In this document: piece by piece, positions 1 through 11,443 of the stretch | Layout: each line of letters begins with the position of its first letter | Position numbering within the stretch: position 1 is the first letter of the stretch | Assembly: GCA_947455145.1 (NCBI GenBank) | Contig: CANGME010000020.1 | Span: 1-53,936, forward strand | Direction of reading: 5' to 3' | Origin: Comamonadaceae bacterium | Lineage (GTDB): Bacteria; Pseudomonadota; Gammaproteobacteria; Burkholderiales; Burkholderiaceae_C | Length of the DNA stretch: 53,936 nt | The notes under the pieces: model-generated | What the model was told of the DNA's origin: nothing | The model's database searches: none | The model's input: the letters and a program-made list of their open reading frames with translations, nothing else | Translations under genes and position numbers: made by a program

Positions 1-471
1 ACAGCTCCTTCACCTCTACCGTGGTGCCGATACTACGCGCCACGGGCGACAGTTCACCCGTGCGGCCATCCAGCAACCACGCATTAGATTGGTCTGCGGC
101 CCTTGAAAGAATAGCGCAGTCAGCTATGGAGTTGATAGCGGCTAGCGCCTCACCGCGAAACCCCATCGTGCCCACCGATTCCAGATCGCGCAGGCTGCTG
201 ATCTTGCTGGTGGCGTGGCGCTTGAAGGCAATGGGGAGCTCATCGCGCAGAATGCCCATGCCGTTGTCTTCCACCGCAATCAGGCGCACGCCACCCGCCA
301 GCAGGCGCAGGGTGATTTGCGTGGCTCCTGCGTCCAGCGCGTTGTCCAGTAGCTCACGCACCACCGAGGCCGGGCGCTCTACCACTTCACCGGCTGCAAT
401 CTGGCTGATCAGCTCGTCGGGGAGTTCCTGAATCGGGCGGCGAAGAAGGGGGGCGAGTGGGGTGGTCACGG
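1..471 (-). CDS. mutL: DNA mismatch repair protein MutL, N-terminal part (cut by window edge)
   Basis: MutL is the GHKL-family ATPase that links MutS mismatch recognition to downstream repair. Read on the minus strand from a GTG at 469-471, the protein has the hallmark motifs of the N-terminal ATPase: [18 protein letters not shown], then [12 protein letters not shown] (motif I with the Mg-binding Asn), DNGMGI (motif II) and FKRHATSK with TMGFRGEAL (motif III). The only nearby upstream ATG reads into a stop after three codons, so GTG is the likely start. 157 codons are present and the C-terminal dimerisation domain lies beyond base 1. The GGDEF-EAL gene lies 94 bp upstream in the same direction. 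Confidence 0.93.
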
Positions 472-565
472 GGCCATTTTAGGTGTCAGGCCGCCGATTC
501 TTTCTTCTGTTTAAAGTACGATCGCACTATCGACTGCTAATTGCAGGGCCATAAAGTTCGCATCA

Positions 566-2809
566 CTAACCCTTAGACTGTTTGGAGTCCTTGCCAGACA
601 AGTAGCGTACAAATTCGGCAGCTGGCATGGGGCGGGCAAAGTGATATCCTTGTGCCTCGTCGCAACCGAAGGTACTCAATTGTTGCAACATTGCTGGGGT
701 TTCTACGCCTTCGGCAATGGTTTTAAGATTCAAGCTGCGGGCCATCTGGATAATCGCTCGAACAATGGCACCATCGTCCGGATCGGTCGCCAGATCGCGG
801 ACGAAGGATTGGTCAATTTTCAGTTTGTCGATGTCAAACCGTTTGAGATAAGAGAGGCTGGAATAGCCTGTGCCGAAATCGTCGATGGAAATTTTTAGCC
901 CTAAAAGTTTGAGTCGCTTGACGGTGGCAAGCACCTGTTCTACATTTTGAATCAAGATTGACTCGGTTAATTCCAGTTCCAGAAAATGAGGGTTTAGCCC
1001 TGATTGCGACAAAGCTTGAATGACGGTGTGCTCAACATTGCTCCGTTTGAACTGAACGGCTGAAAGATTCACGGCTAGAACTAATTCCGGTAAACCGGCT
1101 TTTTTCCATTCCATAGCTTGCCGGCAGGCCTCATGGATAACCCATTCTCCGATGGGGACGATTAATCCACTGTCTTCGGCGATTGGTATGAATCGTCCAG
1201 GTGGCACCAAGCCGAACTCTGGGTGATTCCAACGAATCAAGGCTTCCGCTCCGATAACTGTCCCGCTAGCCAGATCAATCTGAGGCTGATAATGGAGCAT
1301 GAACTCGCCGCGATCTAAGGCACGCCTAAGTCCGTTGCGCACGACAAGGTGTTCAGTGGCTGCAGTATTCATTTCCTCATCGAAAAAACGGTAGGTGTTG
1401 CGGCCAGCTTCTTTGGCTCGAAACATGGCCATATCCGCTTTCTTACTCAGCGTCTCGAAATCAGACCCATCATCTGGGTATAGCGCCACACCAATGGATA
1501 CGGAAGTTGAAAGCTCAATGCCTTCTGTATGAAACGGGTCTTGCAGTCGTTCCATGATTTTGCTCATGATGGGTGGCGTCACATCGTTGCCACTTAAATC
1601 ACCCAAGATGATCACGAATTCATCACCCCCTTGCCGACTGATTGTGTCTGTGTCCCGCACGCATTTCTTTAGGCGAGTAGCTACCTCTTTAAGAAAGGAG
1701 TCCCCAGTAGCATGACCCAAAGAGTCGTTGATTTTCTTGAAATTGTCCAGATCGAGAAACATTAAGGCTAGCCCTTTTTGCTGGCGATCGGCCTGTGCTA
1801 TTGCCTGCTGCATACGGTCTTGCAGCAGCAAGCGGTTGGGTAAACCAGTCAGGGGGTCGTGGTAGGCTAGAAACTCGATCTTTTGTTTGGCGGCGTTACG
1901 TTCTGTTATGTCAGCAATAATGTTGACAAAGCCATAAAGAATTCCTTCAGAGTCCTTTAAAGGGGCGATGGTGACACTGGTATCGATCAACATACCGTCA
2001 CGTTTTTGTAGAACAACGTCCTGTTGAATGATCGACTCCCCGCTTACGGCTCTTTGATGCAATTTGTTGAACGCTGACTCATGGTCTTTAGGGATGGTTC
2101 TAAGTGGTTCGCCTATGGCTTCTTCTTTCGTCCAGCCGAACATTCGCTCGGCGGCTGGGTTCCAGCTCATGGTGAGACTATCAAGGCCTCGGGTGTAAAT
2201 AGAAAGCGGGGCACTTTGAATCACAACTTCTAACTGTTGACGGGCCTTCACAAGCTCCGAGGTGCGTTCCTGTACCCTAAGTTCCAGTTCTTGATGGGCC
2301 TCGGCCAGCGCTTGTTGTGCGGTCTTTTTGTCACTGATGTCTTCGGCGATCCAGATTGTTCCTTCGGCTGTATTGTTCGGATTGATGGCCCTGGCTCGCA
2401 TATGGCAAAACACTATGCTGCCATCTTTGCGACACATGGGGATTTCAACGTCCAGCAGCTCTGCGCTGGCGAGGATGGGTGTCGCAATACGGCCCATCTC
2501 GGCATAGTTCTCTGGGGATAGATAAAACACGAAACCTGGTTGCCCGACCAGTTCACCATGCGGCCAACCAAAAATTTCAGAGAATTTAGGGTTGCAGTGA
2601 AGCACCTTGCGGTCCCTCGTAAACAGAATGCCGACCGAAGCGTTTTCCAGAATGGCCTGGTATTCGAGTAGCGTTTGCTGCATCGAAGGCAGGTTCAGCT
2701 CAGGCATACATGTGGCGTAAGAATCTGTCATGGGAGCAAGGAGGTAACTCCATTTAAATGTGTCCGTATGAACAGGATCAAAAACCTTTCGGGCATCACG
2801 CACCTCCAT
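566..2809 (-). CDS. PAS-PAS-GGDEF-EAL cyclic-di-GMP turnover protein
   Basis: A 747-residue cytosolic signalling protein with no transmembrane segment visible. Order: PAS (about 45-160), a short coiled linker (165-190), a second PAS (190-305), GGDEF (310-475) and EAL (485-735). The diguanylate cyclase signature GGDEF is intact at 394-398 and a product-inhibition I-site RDTD sits at 385-388, five residues upstream. The phosphodiesterase domain keeps EAL (522-524) and DDFGTGYS (643-650), so both activities are plausible and the net direction cannot be read from sequence. The first ATG is used here, but no strong Shine-Dalgarno is seen; starts at residues 27 or 35 are alternatives. The ligand of the PAS domains is unknown. 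Confidence 0.9.
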   Translation of the reverse strand: MEVRDARKVFDPVHTDTFKWSYLLAPMTDSYATCMPELNLPSMQQTLLEYQAILENASVGILFTRDRKVLHCNPKFSEIFGWPHGELVGQPGFVFYLSPENYAEMGRIATPILASAELLDVEIPMCRKDGSIVFCHMRARAINPNNTAEGTIWIAEDISDKKTAQQALAEAHQELELRVQERTSELVKARQQLEVVIQSAPLSIYTRGLDSLTMSWNPAAERMFGWTKEEAIGEPLRTIPKDHESAFNKLHQRAVSGESIIQQDVVLQKRDGMLIDTSVTIAPLKDSEGILYGFVNIIADITERNAAKQKIEFLAYHDPLTGLPNRLLLQDRMQQAIAQADRQQKGLALMFLDLDNFKKINDSLGHATGDSFLKEVATRLKKCVRDTDTISRQGGDEFVIILGDLSGNDVTPPIMSKIMERLQDPFHTEGIELSTSVSIGVALYPDDGSDFETLSKKADMAMFRAKEAGRNTYRFFDEEMNTAATEHLVVRNGLRRALDRGEFMLHYQPQIDLASGTVIGAEALIRWNHPEFGLVPPGRFIPIAEDSGLIVPIGEWVIHEACRQAMEWKKAGLPELVLAVNLSAVQFKRSNVEHTVIQALSQSGLNPHFLELELTESILIQNVEQVLATVKRLKLLGLKISIDDFGTGYSSLSYLKRFDIDKLKIDQSFVRDLATDPDDGAIVRAIIQMARSLNLKTIAEGVETPAMLQQLSTFGCDEAQGYHFARPMPAAEFVRYLSGKDSKQSKG

Positions 2810-2858
2810 GGCACGCTATGCTTGTTACTCTAGTCGGATTGATGCGACTTGATGCTCC

Positions 2859-3527
2859 TTAAATAGCCGCTTCTAACCCGCTTTTAAAGTGTTCCTGCAT
2901 ACATTTAATGCTGTAGGTGGAATCGCGAGCTGTCAGTGCAGCAAGGATTGCGCGGTGCTCTTCGAGCGACTCTTCTATGCGTCCGGACTTGAAAAGTGAG
3001 TGGTGACGGTTGAGTTTCATTACTTTGCGTAGGTCGGCCACGATCTGATTGCGCCAACGGTTGTCGGCGATTTCCAGCACGCGCATGTGAAAGCGCTCAT
3101 TGATTTCGAAAAATCGTTGACGATCCACGCGCCCAGGCAGGACGCAGGCTTCCAACTCGTTGTGGAGTGCCGTTAGTTCGAGCAGTTGGGTCTCGCTTGC
3201 CTGCATGGCCACGATGCCTGCGGCATCACTTTCCAAAAGACCAAGCAGGCTGTAAACATCGGTCAGGTCTTTGTCGTTCACCTCGGTCACGTAGGCGCCA
3301 CGCCGCAGCTTCATGGTGACCAGGCCCTCGGTGGCCAGCACTTTGATGGCCTCGCGCAGTGGGGTGCGGCTGATGCCGTATTCGGCGGCGAGCTTGAGCT
3401 CGTCAATCCAGGCGCCGGGCTCCATGTCGCCTTGGGTGGCTTTGAAAATACGTTGACGCAGCAGCTCGGCCACCTCTTCGTACAGTGCGCGGGGTTTGAG
3501 TCGGTCGTGGGGTACGGCAGCGGTCAT
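2859..3527 (-). CDS. GntR-family (FadR/FCD subfamily) transcriptional regulator
   Basis: About 222 residues: an N-terminal winged helix (ALYEEVAELLRQRIF ... YGISRTPLREAIKVLATEGLV) and a C-terminal FCD all-helical ligand-binding domain with conserved Arg/His positions (ERFHMRVLEIADN, EEHRAILAAL). The ATG at 3525-3527 is chosen because the longer frame, starting at 3611, would run into the divergent methylmalonyl-CoA mutase gene and its added residues look non-coding. Divergent orientation across a 71-bp AT-rich gap suggests that it controls the propionate operon, probably responding to a small organic acid or acyl-CoA. The effector is inferred from position only. Confidence 0.88.
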   Translation of the reverse strand: MTAAVPHDRLKPRALYEEVAELLRQRIFKATQGDMEPGAWIDELKLAAEYGISRTPLREAIKVLATEGLVTMKLRRGAYVTEVNDKDLTDVYSLLGLLESDAAGIVAMQASETQLLELTALHNELEACVLPGRVDRQRFFEINERFHMRVLEIADNRWRNQIVADLRKVMKLNRHHSLFKSGRIEESLEEHRAILAALTARDSTYSIKCMQEHFKSGLEAAI

Positions 3528-3548
3528 GTTCCAAATTTTACCGCTAAA

Positions 3549-3596
3549 TTGAATTTTGAATTTATAATTACGGAAGAACTTTTGAGTAAAATTCAA
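3549..3596. promoter_or_regulatory. Candidate operator/promoter between the GntR regulator and mutase genes
   Basis: A perfect 9-bp inverted repeat, TTGAATTTT at 3549-3557 and AAAATTCAA at 3588-3596, flanks a plus-strand TATAAT (3563-3568) in the AT-rich gap between the divergent genes. No good -35 hexamer is spaced correctly from it. The arrangement fits a repressor site overlapping the mutase promoter, with the adjacent GntR protein as the likely ligand. The assignment is inferred from position and symmetry. Confidence 0.35.
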
Positions 3597-3598
3597 GC

Positions 3599-5779
<2,181 letters not shown>

Positions 5780-6796
5780 GTGTCTGCCGCCCCGGTTTCC
5801 GTCGCAGCCATTACAGCAACGAACGGTACGGCCCAACGCCGTGCTATTGCCAAAGCCATCACCCTGCTCGAATCCACTCGCGTTGATCATCGCGCGCAGG
5901 CCGATGCGTTGTTGACGGCATTGCTGCCGCACACCGGCAAGTCTTTCCGGCTCGGCATCAGCGGTGTGCCCGGCGTGGGTAAATCGACGTTCATCGAAGT
6001 GCTGGGCTTGTACCTGATCGAGCAAGGCCACCGCGTGGCGGTACTCACCATTGACCCGTCCAGCAGTGTTTCCGGCGGCTCCATCCTGGGCGACAAGACG
6101 CGTATGGAGCTTCTGTCGGTGCATGACAAAGCCTACATCCGCCCCAGTCCGTCCAGCGGCACGTTGGGTGGCGTGGCTGAGAAGACGCGTGAGGCGATGC
6201 TGGTGTGCGAGGCGGCGGGTTACGACGTGGTGATCGTCGAGACCGTGGGCGTGGGCCAGAGCGAGACGGCGGTGGCGGGCATGACCGACATGTTTGTGCT
6301 GATGCAGTTGCCCAACGCGGGCGATGATTTGCAGGCCATCAAGAAGGGCGTGATGGAGCTGGCCGATCTTGTTGTGATCAACAAAGCCGACATTGACCCC
6401 GACGCGGCCATGCGTGCGCAGGCGCAAATCATGTCTTCGCTGCGTCTGCTGGGCTTGCACGGGCACGGGCCGCACCTGGAGAGCGCAGACGCGGGTACGT
6501 GGCAACGCCGTGTGTTGCAAATCAGCGCGCTCAAGGGCAGTGGCGTGGCCGATTTTTGGACCGCAGTGTCGCAGTTTCGTACCCGGCAAACGGCCAATGG
6601 GCAACTGGTGGCGCGGCGTCAGCAGCAGTCCCTGGCGTGGATGTGGGAGCGGATTGAGGCGGGCCTCAAGCACGCGTTTCACCACGATCCCCAGGTACAG
6701 GCCATGCTGCCCAACATCACGGCCCAGGTGGTTGCCGGGCAACTCGCGGCCTCCACGGCGGCCAGAAATTTACTCAACGCTCACATCGAAAATTAA
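5780..6796 (+). CDS. meaB: Methylmalonyl-CoA mutase-associated GTPase MeaB (ArgK family)
   Basis: G3E-type P-loop GTPase that loads and protects the cobalamin cofactor of the mutase. The 338-residue product shows the Walker A GVPGVGKS (62-69), a [18 protein letters not shown] switch region, the ETVGVGQSE motif and the NKAD guanine-specificity motif. Start is GTG at 5780, the base immediately after the mutase stop codon, so the two are almost certainly translated in coupled fashion. The older name ArgK reflects a mistaken arginine-transport kinase assignment. pccB starts 14 bp downstream. Confidence 0.95.
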   Translation: MSAAPVSVAAITATNGTAQRRAIAKAITLLESTRVDHRAQADALLTALLPHTGKSFRLGISGVPGVGKSTFIEVLGLYLIEQGHRVAVLTIDPSSSVSGGSILGDKTRMELLSVHDKAYIRPSPSSGTLGGVAEKTREAMLVCEAAGYDVVIVETVGVGQSETAVAGMTDMFVLMQLPNAGDDLQAIKKGVMELADLVVINKADIDPDAAMRAQAQIMSSLRLLGLHGHGPHLESADAGTWQRRVLQISALKGSGVADFWTAVSQFRTRQTANGQLVARRQQQSLAWMWERIEAGLKHAFHHDPQVQAMLPNITAQVVAGQLAASTAARNLLNAHIEN

Positions 6797-6810
6797 CAGG
6801 TAAAAAAACC

Positions 6811-8343
6811 ATGCACGACATCCTCGAACAACTCGAAGCCAAGCGCGAACTCGCGCGCCAGGGCGGTGGCCAAAAGCGCATCGCAGCCCAACACAAAAAA
6901 GGCAAACTCACCGCGCGTGAGCGGCTGGAGGTGCTGCTGGACGAGGGCACGTTTGAAGAGTGGGACATGTTTGTCGAGCATCGCTGCGTTGATTTCGGCA
7001 TGGAAGAAAACAAGATCCCCGGCGACGGCGTGGTCACCGGCTACGGCATGATCAATGGCCGCTTGGTGTTTGTGTACAGCCAGGACTTCACCGTGTTTGG
7101 CGGTGCTTTGAGTGAGGCGCATGCCGAGAAAATTTGCAAGGTGATGGACCAGGCCATGAAAGTGGGCGCACCGGTGATTGGCCTGAACGACTCGGGCGGC
7201 GCGCGCATCCAGGAAGGTGTGGCTTCCTTGGGCGGCTATGCTGATGTGTTCCAGCGCAATGTCATGGCCAGCGGCGTGGTGCCGCAGATCAGCATGATCA
7301 TGGGGCCCTGCGCGGGCGGTGCGGTGTACAGCCCGGCCATGACGGACTTCATCTTCATGGTGAAAGATTCAAGCTACATGTTCGTCACCGGCCCCGAAGT
7401 GGTCAAGACCGTGACGCACGAAGAAGTCACCGCCGAAGAGCTGGGCGGCGCAATCACCCACAGCACCAAGAGCGGCGTGGCCGACTTGGCGTTTGAGAAC
7501 GATGTCGAGGCGCTGCTGATGCTGCGCCGCCTCTACAACTACCTGCCCCTGTCCAACCGTGAGAAAGCGCCTGTGCGTCAAAGCGGTGACCCGATGGATC
7601 GCATGGAGTTGAGTCTGGACACGCTGGTGCCTGACAACGCCAACAAGGCCTACGACATGAAGGAGCTGATCGTCAAAACCGTGGACGACGGCGACTTCTT
7701 CGAGCTGCAACCCGAGTACGCCAAAAACATCCTGATCGGCTTTGCCCGCATGGACGGGCAGACCGTGGGCATCGTCGCCAACCAGCCGCTGGTGTTGGCG
7801 GGTTGCCTGGACATCAAGTCGTCGATCAAGGCTGCACGCTTCGTGCGCTTTTGTGATGCTTTCAACATCCCCGTCATTACCTTCGTTGATGTGCCCGGCT
7901 TCATGCCCGGCACCAGCCAAGAGTACGGCGGCATCATCAAGCACGGCGCTAAGTTGCTCTACGCGTATGCCGAATGCACCGTGCCAAAAATCACCGTCAT
8001 CACGCGAAAAGCCTACGGCGGTGCGTATGACGTGATGAGCTCCAAGCACCTGCGCGGTGACGTCAACTTCGCCTGGCCCAACGCCGAGATCGCCGTGATG
8101 GGTGCTAAAGGCGCGGTGGAAATTATCTTCCGCGAAGACAAGGGCGACCCCGCCAAACTGGCCGCCAAAGAAGCCGAATACAAAGCCCGCTTCGCCAATC
8201 CCTTTGTGGCCGGTGCGCGTGGATTTATTGATGACGTGATCTTGCCGCATGAGACCCGCAAACGCATCTGCCGCTCACTAGTGATGTTGAAAGACAAAAA
8301 GCTGGAAAACCCGTGGCGCAAGCATGGGAACATTCCACTCTGA
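6811..8343 (+). CDS. pccB: Propionyl-CoA carboxylase beta chain (carboxyltransferase)
   Basis: Transfers carboxyl from biotin to propionyl-CoA, making methylmalonyl-CoA for the adjacent mutase. 510 residues, typical for the family, with both crotonase-like halves: [20 protein letters not shown] in the N half and [16 protein letters not shown] plus [19 protein letters not shown] in the C half. A Shine-Dalgarno-like AACAGGT precedes the ATG. The operon context (mutase, MeaB, biotin carboxylase) makes propionyl-CoA the most likely substrate, although substrate range cannot be read directly. Confidence 0.95.
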   Translation: MHDILEQLEAKRELARQGGGQKRIAAQHKKGKLTARERLEVLLDEGTFEEWDMFVEHRCVDFGMEENKIPGDGVVTGYGMINGRLVFVYSQDFTVFGGALSEAHAEKICKVMDQAMKVGAPVIGLNDSGGARIQEGVASLGGYADVFQRNVMASGVVPQISMIMGPCAGGAVYSPAMTDFIFMVKDSSYMFVTGPEVVKTVTHEEVTAEELGGAITHSTKSGVADLAFENDVEALLMLRRLYNYLPLSNREKAPVRQSGDPMDRMELSLDTLVPDNANKAYDMKELIVKTVDDGDFFELQPEYAKNILIGFARMDGQTVGIVANQPLVLAGCLDIKSSIKAARFVRFCDAFNIPVITFVDVPGFMPGTSQEYGGIIKHGAKLLYAYAECTVPKITVITRKAYGGAYDVMSSKHLRGDVNFAWPNAEIAVMGAKGAVEIIFREDKGDPAKLAAKEAEYKARFANPFVAGARGFIDDVILPHETRKRICRSLVMLKDKKLENPWRKHGNIPL

Positions 8344-8363
8344 ACACGAAGGAAAACAAGAAT

Positions 8364-8492
8364 ATGTTCACCAAAATACTCATCGCCAACCGTGGCGACC
8401 AGCCGCAAAGAGGCGCAGCAGCGAAGCTAAATTGCGTGATGCGCGAAGCGCATGCAGGCGATTTCAACCCGATGGAGAGTTGCTATGTTTAA
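8364..8492 (+). pseudogene. Relic 5' end of a second biotin carboxylase gene (42-codon leader ORF)
   Basis: Between pccB and pccA, an ATG at 8364 with its own AAGGA-type ribosome-binding site begins MFTKILIANRGD, nearly the same start as the real pccA product (MFKKILIANRGE). Homology then stops and the frame runs through a short GC-rich stretch with a perfect hairpin (ATGCGC-GAA-GCGCAT, 8439-8453). It ends at a TAA (8490-8492) overlapping codons 2-3 of pccA. The two starts differ at almost every synonymous site, so this is not a recent tandem copy. Best read as the scar of a replaced paralogue; it could also now serve as a translated leader. Confidence 0.7.
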
Positions 8493-10533
8493 GAAGATAT
8501 TGATCGCGAATCGGGGTGAAATTGCCTGCCGCGTCATCGTCACCGCTCGCAAAATGGGCATCAAAACTGTGGCCGTGTACTCGGATGCGGACAAAGAAGC
8601 TCGCCATGTGGCGCTGGCCGATGAAGCCGTCAACATTGGCCCCGCGCCAAGCCGTGAGAGTTATTTGCTAGCCGACAAAATCATCGCGGCTTGCAAGCAG
8701 ACGGGCGCGCAAGCCGTGCACCCTGGCTATGGTTTTTTGAGCGAGAACGCGGGCTTTGCCAAGCGGGTGGAAGAAGAGGGCATTGTCTTCATTGGCCCCA
8801 AGCATTATTCGATTGCCGCCATGGGCGACAAGATCGAGTCCAAGAAGCTGGCCGGTGCGGCGGGGGTCAATTGCATCCCAGGTGTGAACGACGCGATTGA
8901 GACGGCTGAGCGCGCGGTGGAGATTGCCCAGGGCATTGGCTACCCGGTGATGATCAAGGCCAGCGCGGGCGGCGGCGGCAAGGGCTTGCGCGTGGCGTTT
9001 GACGACAAGGAGGCGTTTGAGGGCTTCACCTCTTGCCGCAATGAGGCGCGCAACAGCTTTGGCGATGACCGCGTGTTCATCGAGAAGTTTGTCGAGGAGC
9101 CGCGTCACATTGAAATTCAACTCATCGGCGACAGCCAGGGCAATGTGCTGTATCTGAATGAGCGTGAGTGCTCCATCCAGCGCCGCCACCAAAAAGTGAT
9201 TGAAGAAGCGCCGTCGCCTTTCATCTCTGAGGCCACGCGCAAAGCAATGGGCGAGCAGGCGGTGGCGCTGGCCAAAGCGGTGAAGTACCAGAGCGCGGGC
9301 ACGGTGGAGTTTGTGGTGGGCAAAGACCAGAGCTTTTACTTTCTGGAGATGAACACGCGCTTGCAGGTGGAGCACCCGGTGACTGAGGCCATCACCGGGC
9401 TGGACTTGGTGGAGTTGATGATTCGTGTGGCGGCGGGCGAGCCGCTGCCGCTGGCGCAAAAAGATGTGCAGCGCAATGGCTGGGCGATGGAGTGCCGCAT
9501 CAATGCGGAAGACCCGTTTCGCAACTTTCTGCCCTCTACCGGACGACTGGTGCGCTTTGCGCCGCCAACGCAGACGATGTTTCAGTCGAACACGGCTGAG
9601 CTTCTGGGCGTGCGCGTGGACACTGGCGTGCAAGACGGCGGCGAGATCCCGATGTTCTACGACTCGATGATCGCCAAGCTCATTGTGCACGGCACAGACC
9701 GGCTGGACGCGATTGCCAAAATGCGCGAGGCACTCAATGGTTTTGTCATTCGCGGCATTAGCAGCAACATCCCATTTCAGGCCGCACTGTTGGCGCACCC
9801 CAAATTTGTGGCGGGCGACTTCAACACCGGTTTCATTGCCGAGAACTACGGTAAAGGTTTCCGCGCTGAAGACGTGCCCCATGACGACTCGGACTTTTTG
9901 GTGGCGCTGGCCGCCTTCGTGCGGCGCAAGTCGCGCGAGCGCGCGGCGGGTCTGTCGGGCCAATTGCCGGGCTATGCCGTCAAGGCGGGTAAAGACTACG
10001 CGGTTATCACCTTGGCTGCGGATGGTCAGCATGACTACGCAGCCGTTCATGTGGACGAGTTTGTGGGAGAAACCGGTTCTGCCACAGTCAAAGTAGGTGT
10101 AAGTAGCTACAAAATCCATAGCGATTCTCGACTCAATGACATTTGCATCAGTGGCACAGTAAATGGTCAGCCTTTCACGGCGCAGGTGGAGCGTGGCTCT
10201 CCCAAGAACCCGTTGGCGTTAACCATTCAACACAATGGTCGCAAGATCGAAGTGCTGGTGGTGTCCCCGCGCATGGCCGAATTGCACCGCTTGATGCCGC
10301 ACAAGATGCCACCCGATATGAGCCGCTTTGTCCTCTCTCCCATGCCGGGCTTGCTGGTGGATGTGGCGGTGCAAGTCGGCCAGAAAGTGCAGGCCGGTGA
10401 GCGTGTGGCGGTGATTGAGGCGATGAAGATGGAAAACGTGTTGTTTGCTGCGGCTGACGGAGTGGTGAGTAAGGTTCTGGCCACCAAGGGTGAGTCGCTC
10501 ACGGTGGATCAGGCGATTGTGGAGTTTGTTTGA
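8485..10533 (+). CDS. pccA: Propionyl-CoA carboxylase alpha chain (biotin carboxylase + biotin carrier)
   Basis: ATP-dependent carboxylation of the enzyme's own biotin, passed to the beta chain. 682 residues: biotin carboxylase N-domain (MFKKILIANRGEIACRV), ATP-grasp with glycine-rich KASAGGGGKGLR, MNTRLQVEHPVTEA, and a C-terminal biotinyl domain with EAMKM, the biotinylated Lys at about 648, 35 residues from the C terminus. The ATG at 8485 is chosen over an in-frame ATG at 8452 because GGAGAG (8474-8479) is well placed and the added residues are not conserved. It overlaps the last codons of the upstream relic ORF. Confidence 0.95.
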   Translation: MFKKILIANRGEIACRVIVTARKMGIKTVAVYSDADKEARHVALADEAVNIGPAPSRESYLLADKIIAACKQTGAQAVHPGYGFLSENAGFAKRVEEEGIVFIGPKHYSIAAMGDKIESKKLAGAAGVNCIPGVNDAIETAERAVEIAQGIGYPVMIKASAGGGGKGLRVAFDDKEAFEGFTSCRNEARNSFGDDRVFIEKFVEEPRHIEIQLIGDSQGNVLYLNERECSIQRRHQKVIEEAPSPFISEATRKAMGEQAVALAKAVKYQSAGTVEFVVGKDQSFYFLEMNTRLQVEHPVTEAITGLDLVELMIRVAAGEPLPLAQKDVQRNGWAMECRINAEDPFRNFLPSTGRLVRFAPPTQTMFQSNTAELLGVRVDTGVQDGGEIPMFYDSMIAKLIVHGTDRLDAIAKMREALNGFVIRGISSNIPFQAALLAHPKFVAGDFNTGFIAENYGKGFRAEDVPHDDSDFLVALAAFVRRKSRERAAGLSGQLPGYAVKAGKDYAVITLAADGQHDYAAVHVDEFVGETGSATVKVGVSSYKIHSDSRLNDICISGTVNGQPFTAQVERGSPKNPLALTIQHNGRKIEVLVVSPRMAELHRLMPHKMPPDMSRFVLSPMPGLLVDVAVQVGQKVQAGERVAVIEAMKMENVLFAAADGVVSKVLATKGESLTVDQAIVEFV

Positions 10534-10569
10534 ATCGGTTCAAATATCAAATTTTCAGGAGCAAGTGTC

Positions 10570-10848
10570 ATGAATACGCAAGAATTTGAAGCCACTTTGA
10601 AGGCTGGAAATTACGATGAAATCAACACCATCAGCAAAGCGGTGGGCTACCAGATGGGAGAGCATCAACATACGTTTGACGCTTGCGCTTTGATCACGGC
10701 AGGGCAGATCGACATCGTCGTGGCGGGTGAGTCCACCAGCTACAAAGTGGGCGATATTTTTCGCCTGTCCGCTGGCACGGTGCACACCGAAGATGCCAGC
10801 CCATTTGGCGTGACCTACATCGTAGGCCGCCGCAACCAGGTTAAATGA
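10570..10848 (+). CDS. Small cupin-fold protein
   Basis: A 92-residue single-domain cupin. The expected metal-binding pattern is visible as HQH (His 32 and His 34) in the first motif and GTVHTE (His 72, Glu 74) in the second, with [10 protein letters not shown] between. A Shine-Dalgarno TTCAGGAGCAAG precedes the ATG. It sits 36 bp after pccA and overlaps the epimerase-like gene by ATGA, so it is co-expressed with the propionate genes. It carries no recognisable catalytic specificity; a metabolite-binding or small enzymatic role in the operon is possible, but function is unknown. Confidence 0.75.
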   Translation: MNTQEFEATLKAGNYDEINTISKAVGYQMGEHQHTFDACALITAGQIDIVVAGESTSYKVGDIFRLSAGTVHTEDASPFGVTYIVGRRNQVK

Positions 10849-11336
10849 TGAAGCGTCCTTTCAAAGTGCTGGGCATCCAGCAAATCGCCATTGGCGGGCC
10901 AGACAAGATGCGCCTGCAAAAGCTCTGGGTGGACATGCTGGGGCTTGAAGTCACCGGCACCTTCCGCAGCGAGCGTGAGAACGTGGACGAGGACATTTGC
11001 GCCATGGGTAGCGGCCCCTTCAAGGTGGAGGTGGATTTGATGCAGCCCCTAGACCCCGACAAAAAACCTGCCGTGCACACCACACCACTTAACCATGTGG
11101 GCTTGTGGATTGACGACCTGCCAGCGGCGGTGACGTGGTTGACGGCGCAAGGCGTGCGCTTTGCCCCTGGCGGCATACGTGCCGGGGCAGGCGGGTTTGA
11201 CATCTGCTTCTTGCACCCCAAGGCGAACGATGAGTTCCCGATCTCGGGTGAGGGCGTGCTGATTGAATTGGTACAAGCACCGCCCGAGGTAACCCAAGCC
11301 TTCAAAGTACTAGCGCTGCATGAGTTGCCGATTTGA
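10845..11336 (+). CDS. VOC-superfamily protein, methylmalonyl-CoA epimerase-like
   Basis: 163-residue protein of two beta-alpha-beta-beta-beta (glyoxalase-fold) modules. The location as last gene of a propionyl-CoA carboxylase/mutase operon argues for methylmalonyl-CoA epimerase, which converts the S to the R isomer. Metal ligands typical of the family appear as [10 protein letters not shown] (His) and [12 protein letters not shown] (Glu). The first-strand ligand, normally His in a DHIGIA-type motif, is Gln in IQQIAIG. That substitution, plus an atypical N-terminal half, leaves specificity open (epimerase, lactoylglutathione lyase-like or another VOC enzyme). ATG overlaps the cupin stop. Confidence 0.75.
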   Translation: MMKRPFKVLGIQQIAIGGPDKMRLQKLWVDMLGLEVTGTFRSERENVDEDICAMGSGPFKVEVDLMQPLDPDKKPAVHTTPLNHVGLWIDDLPAAVTWLTAQGVRFAPGGIRAGAGGFDICFLHPKANDEFPISGEGVLIELVQAPPEVTQAFKVLALHELPI

Positions 11337-11443
11337 AAATCGCAGATTGAGGTTTTGAATAGGGCGGCATTGACTCCCCTTTTCCGGGGATTGTGGTGCA
11401 GACGAGGCGATACGCTAGAGGTCATCTCAAACAGGAGATCGCC

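Noticed and set aside
8452-8484. Extended ATG start for pccA
   Set aside because: The added residues come from the relic/hairpin region; the ATG at 8485 has a proper GGAGAG site and begins the conserved MFKKILIANRGE.
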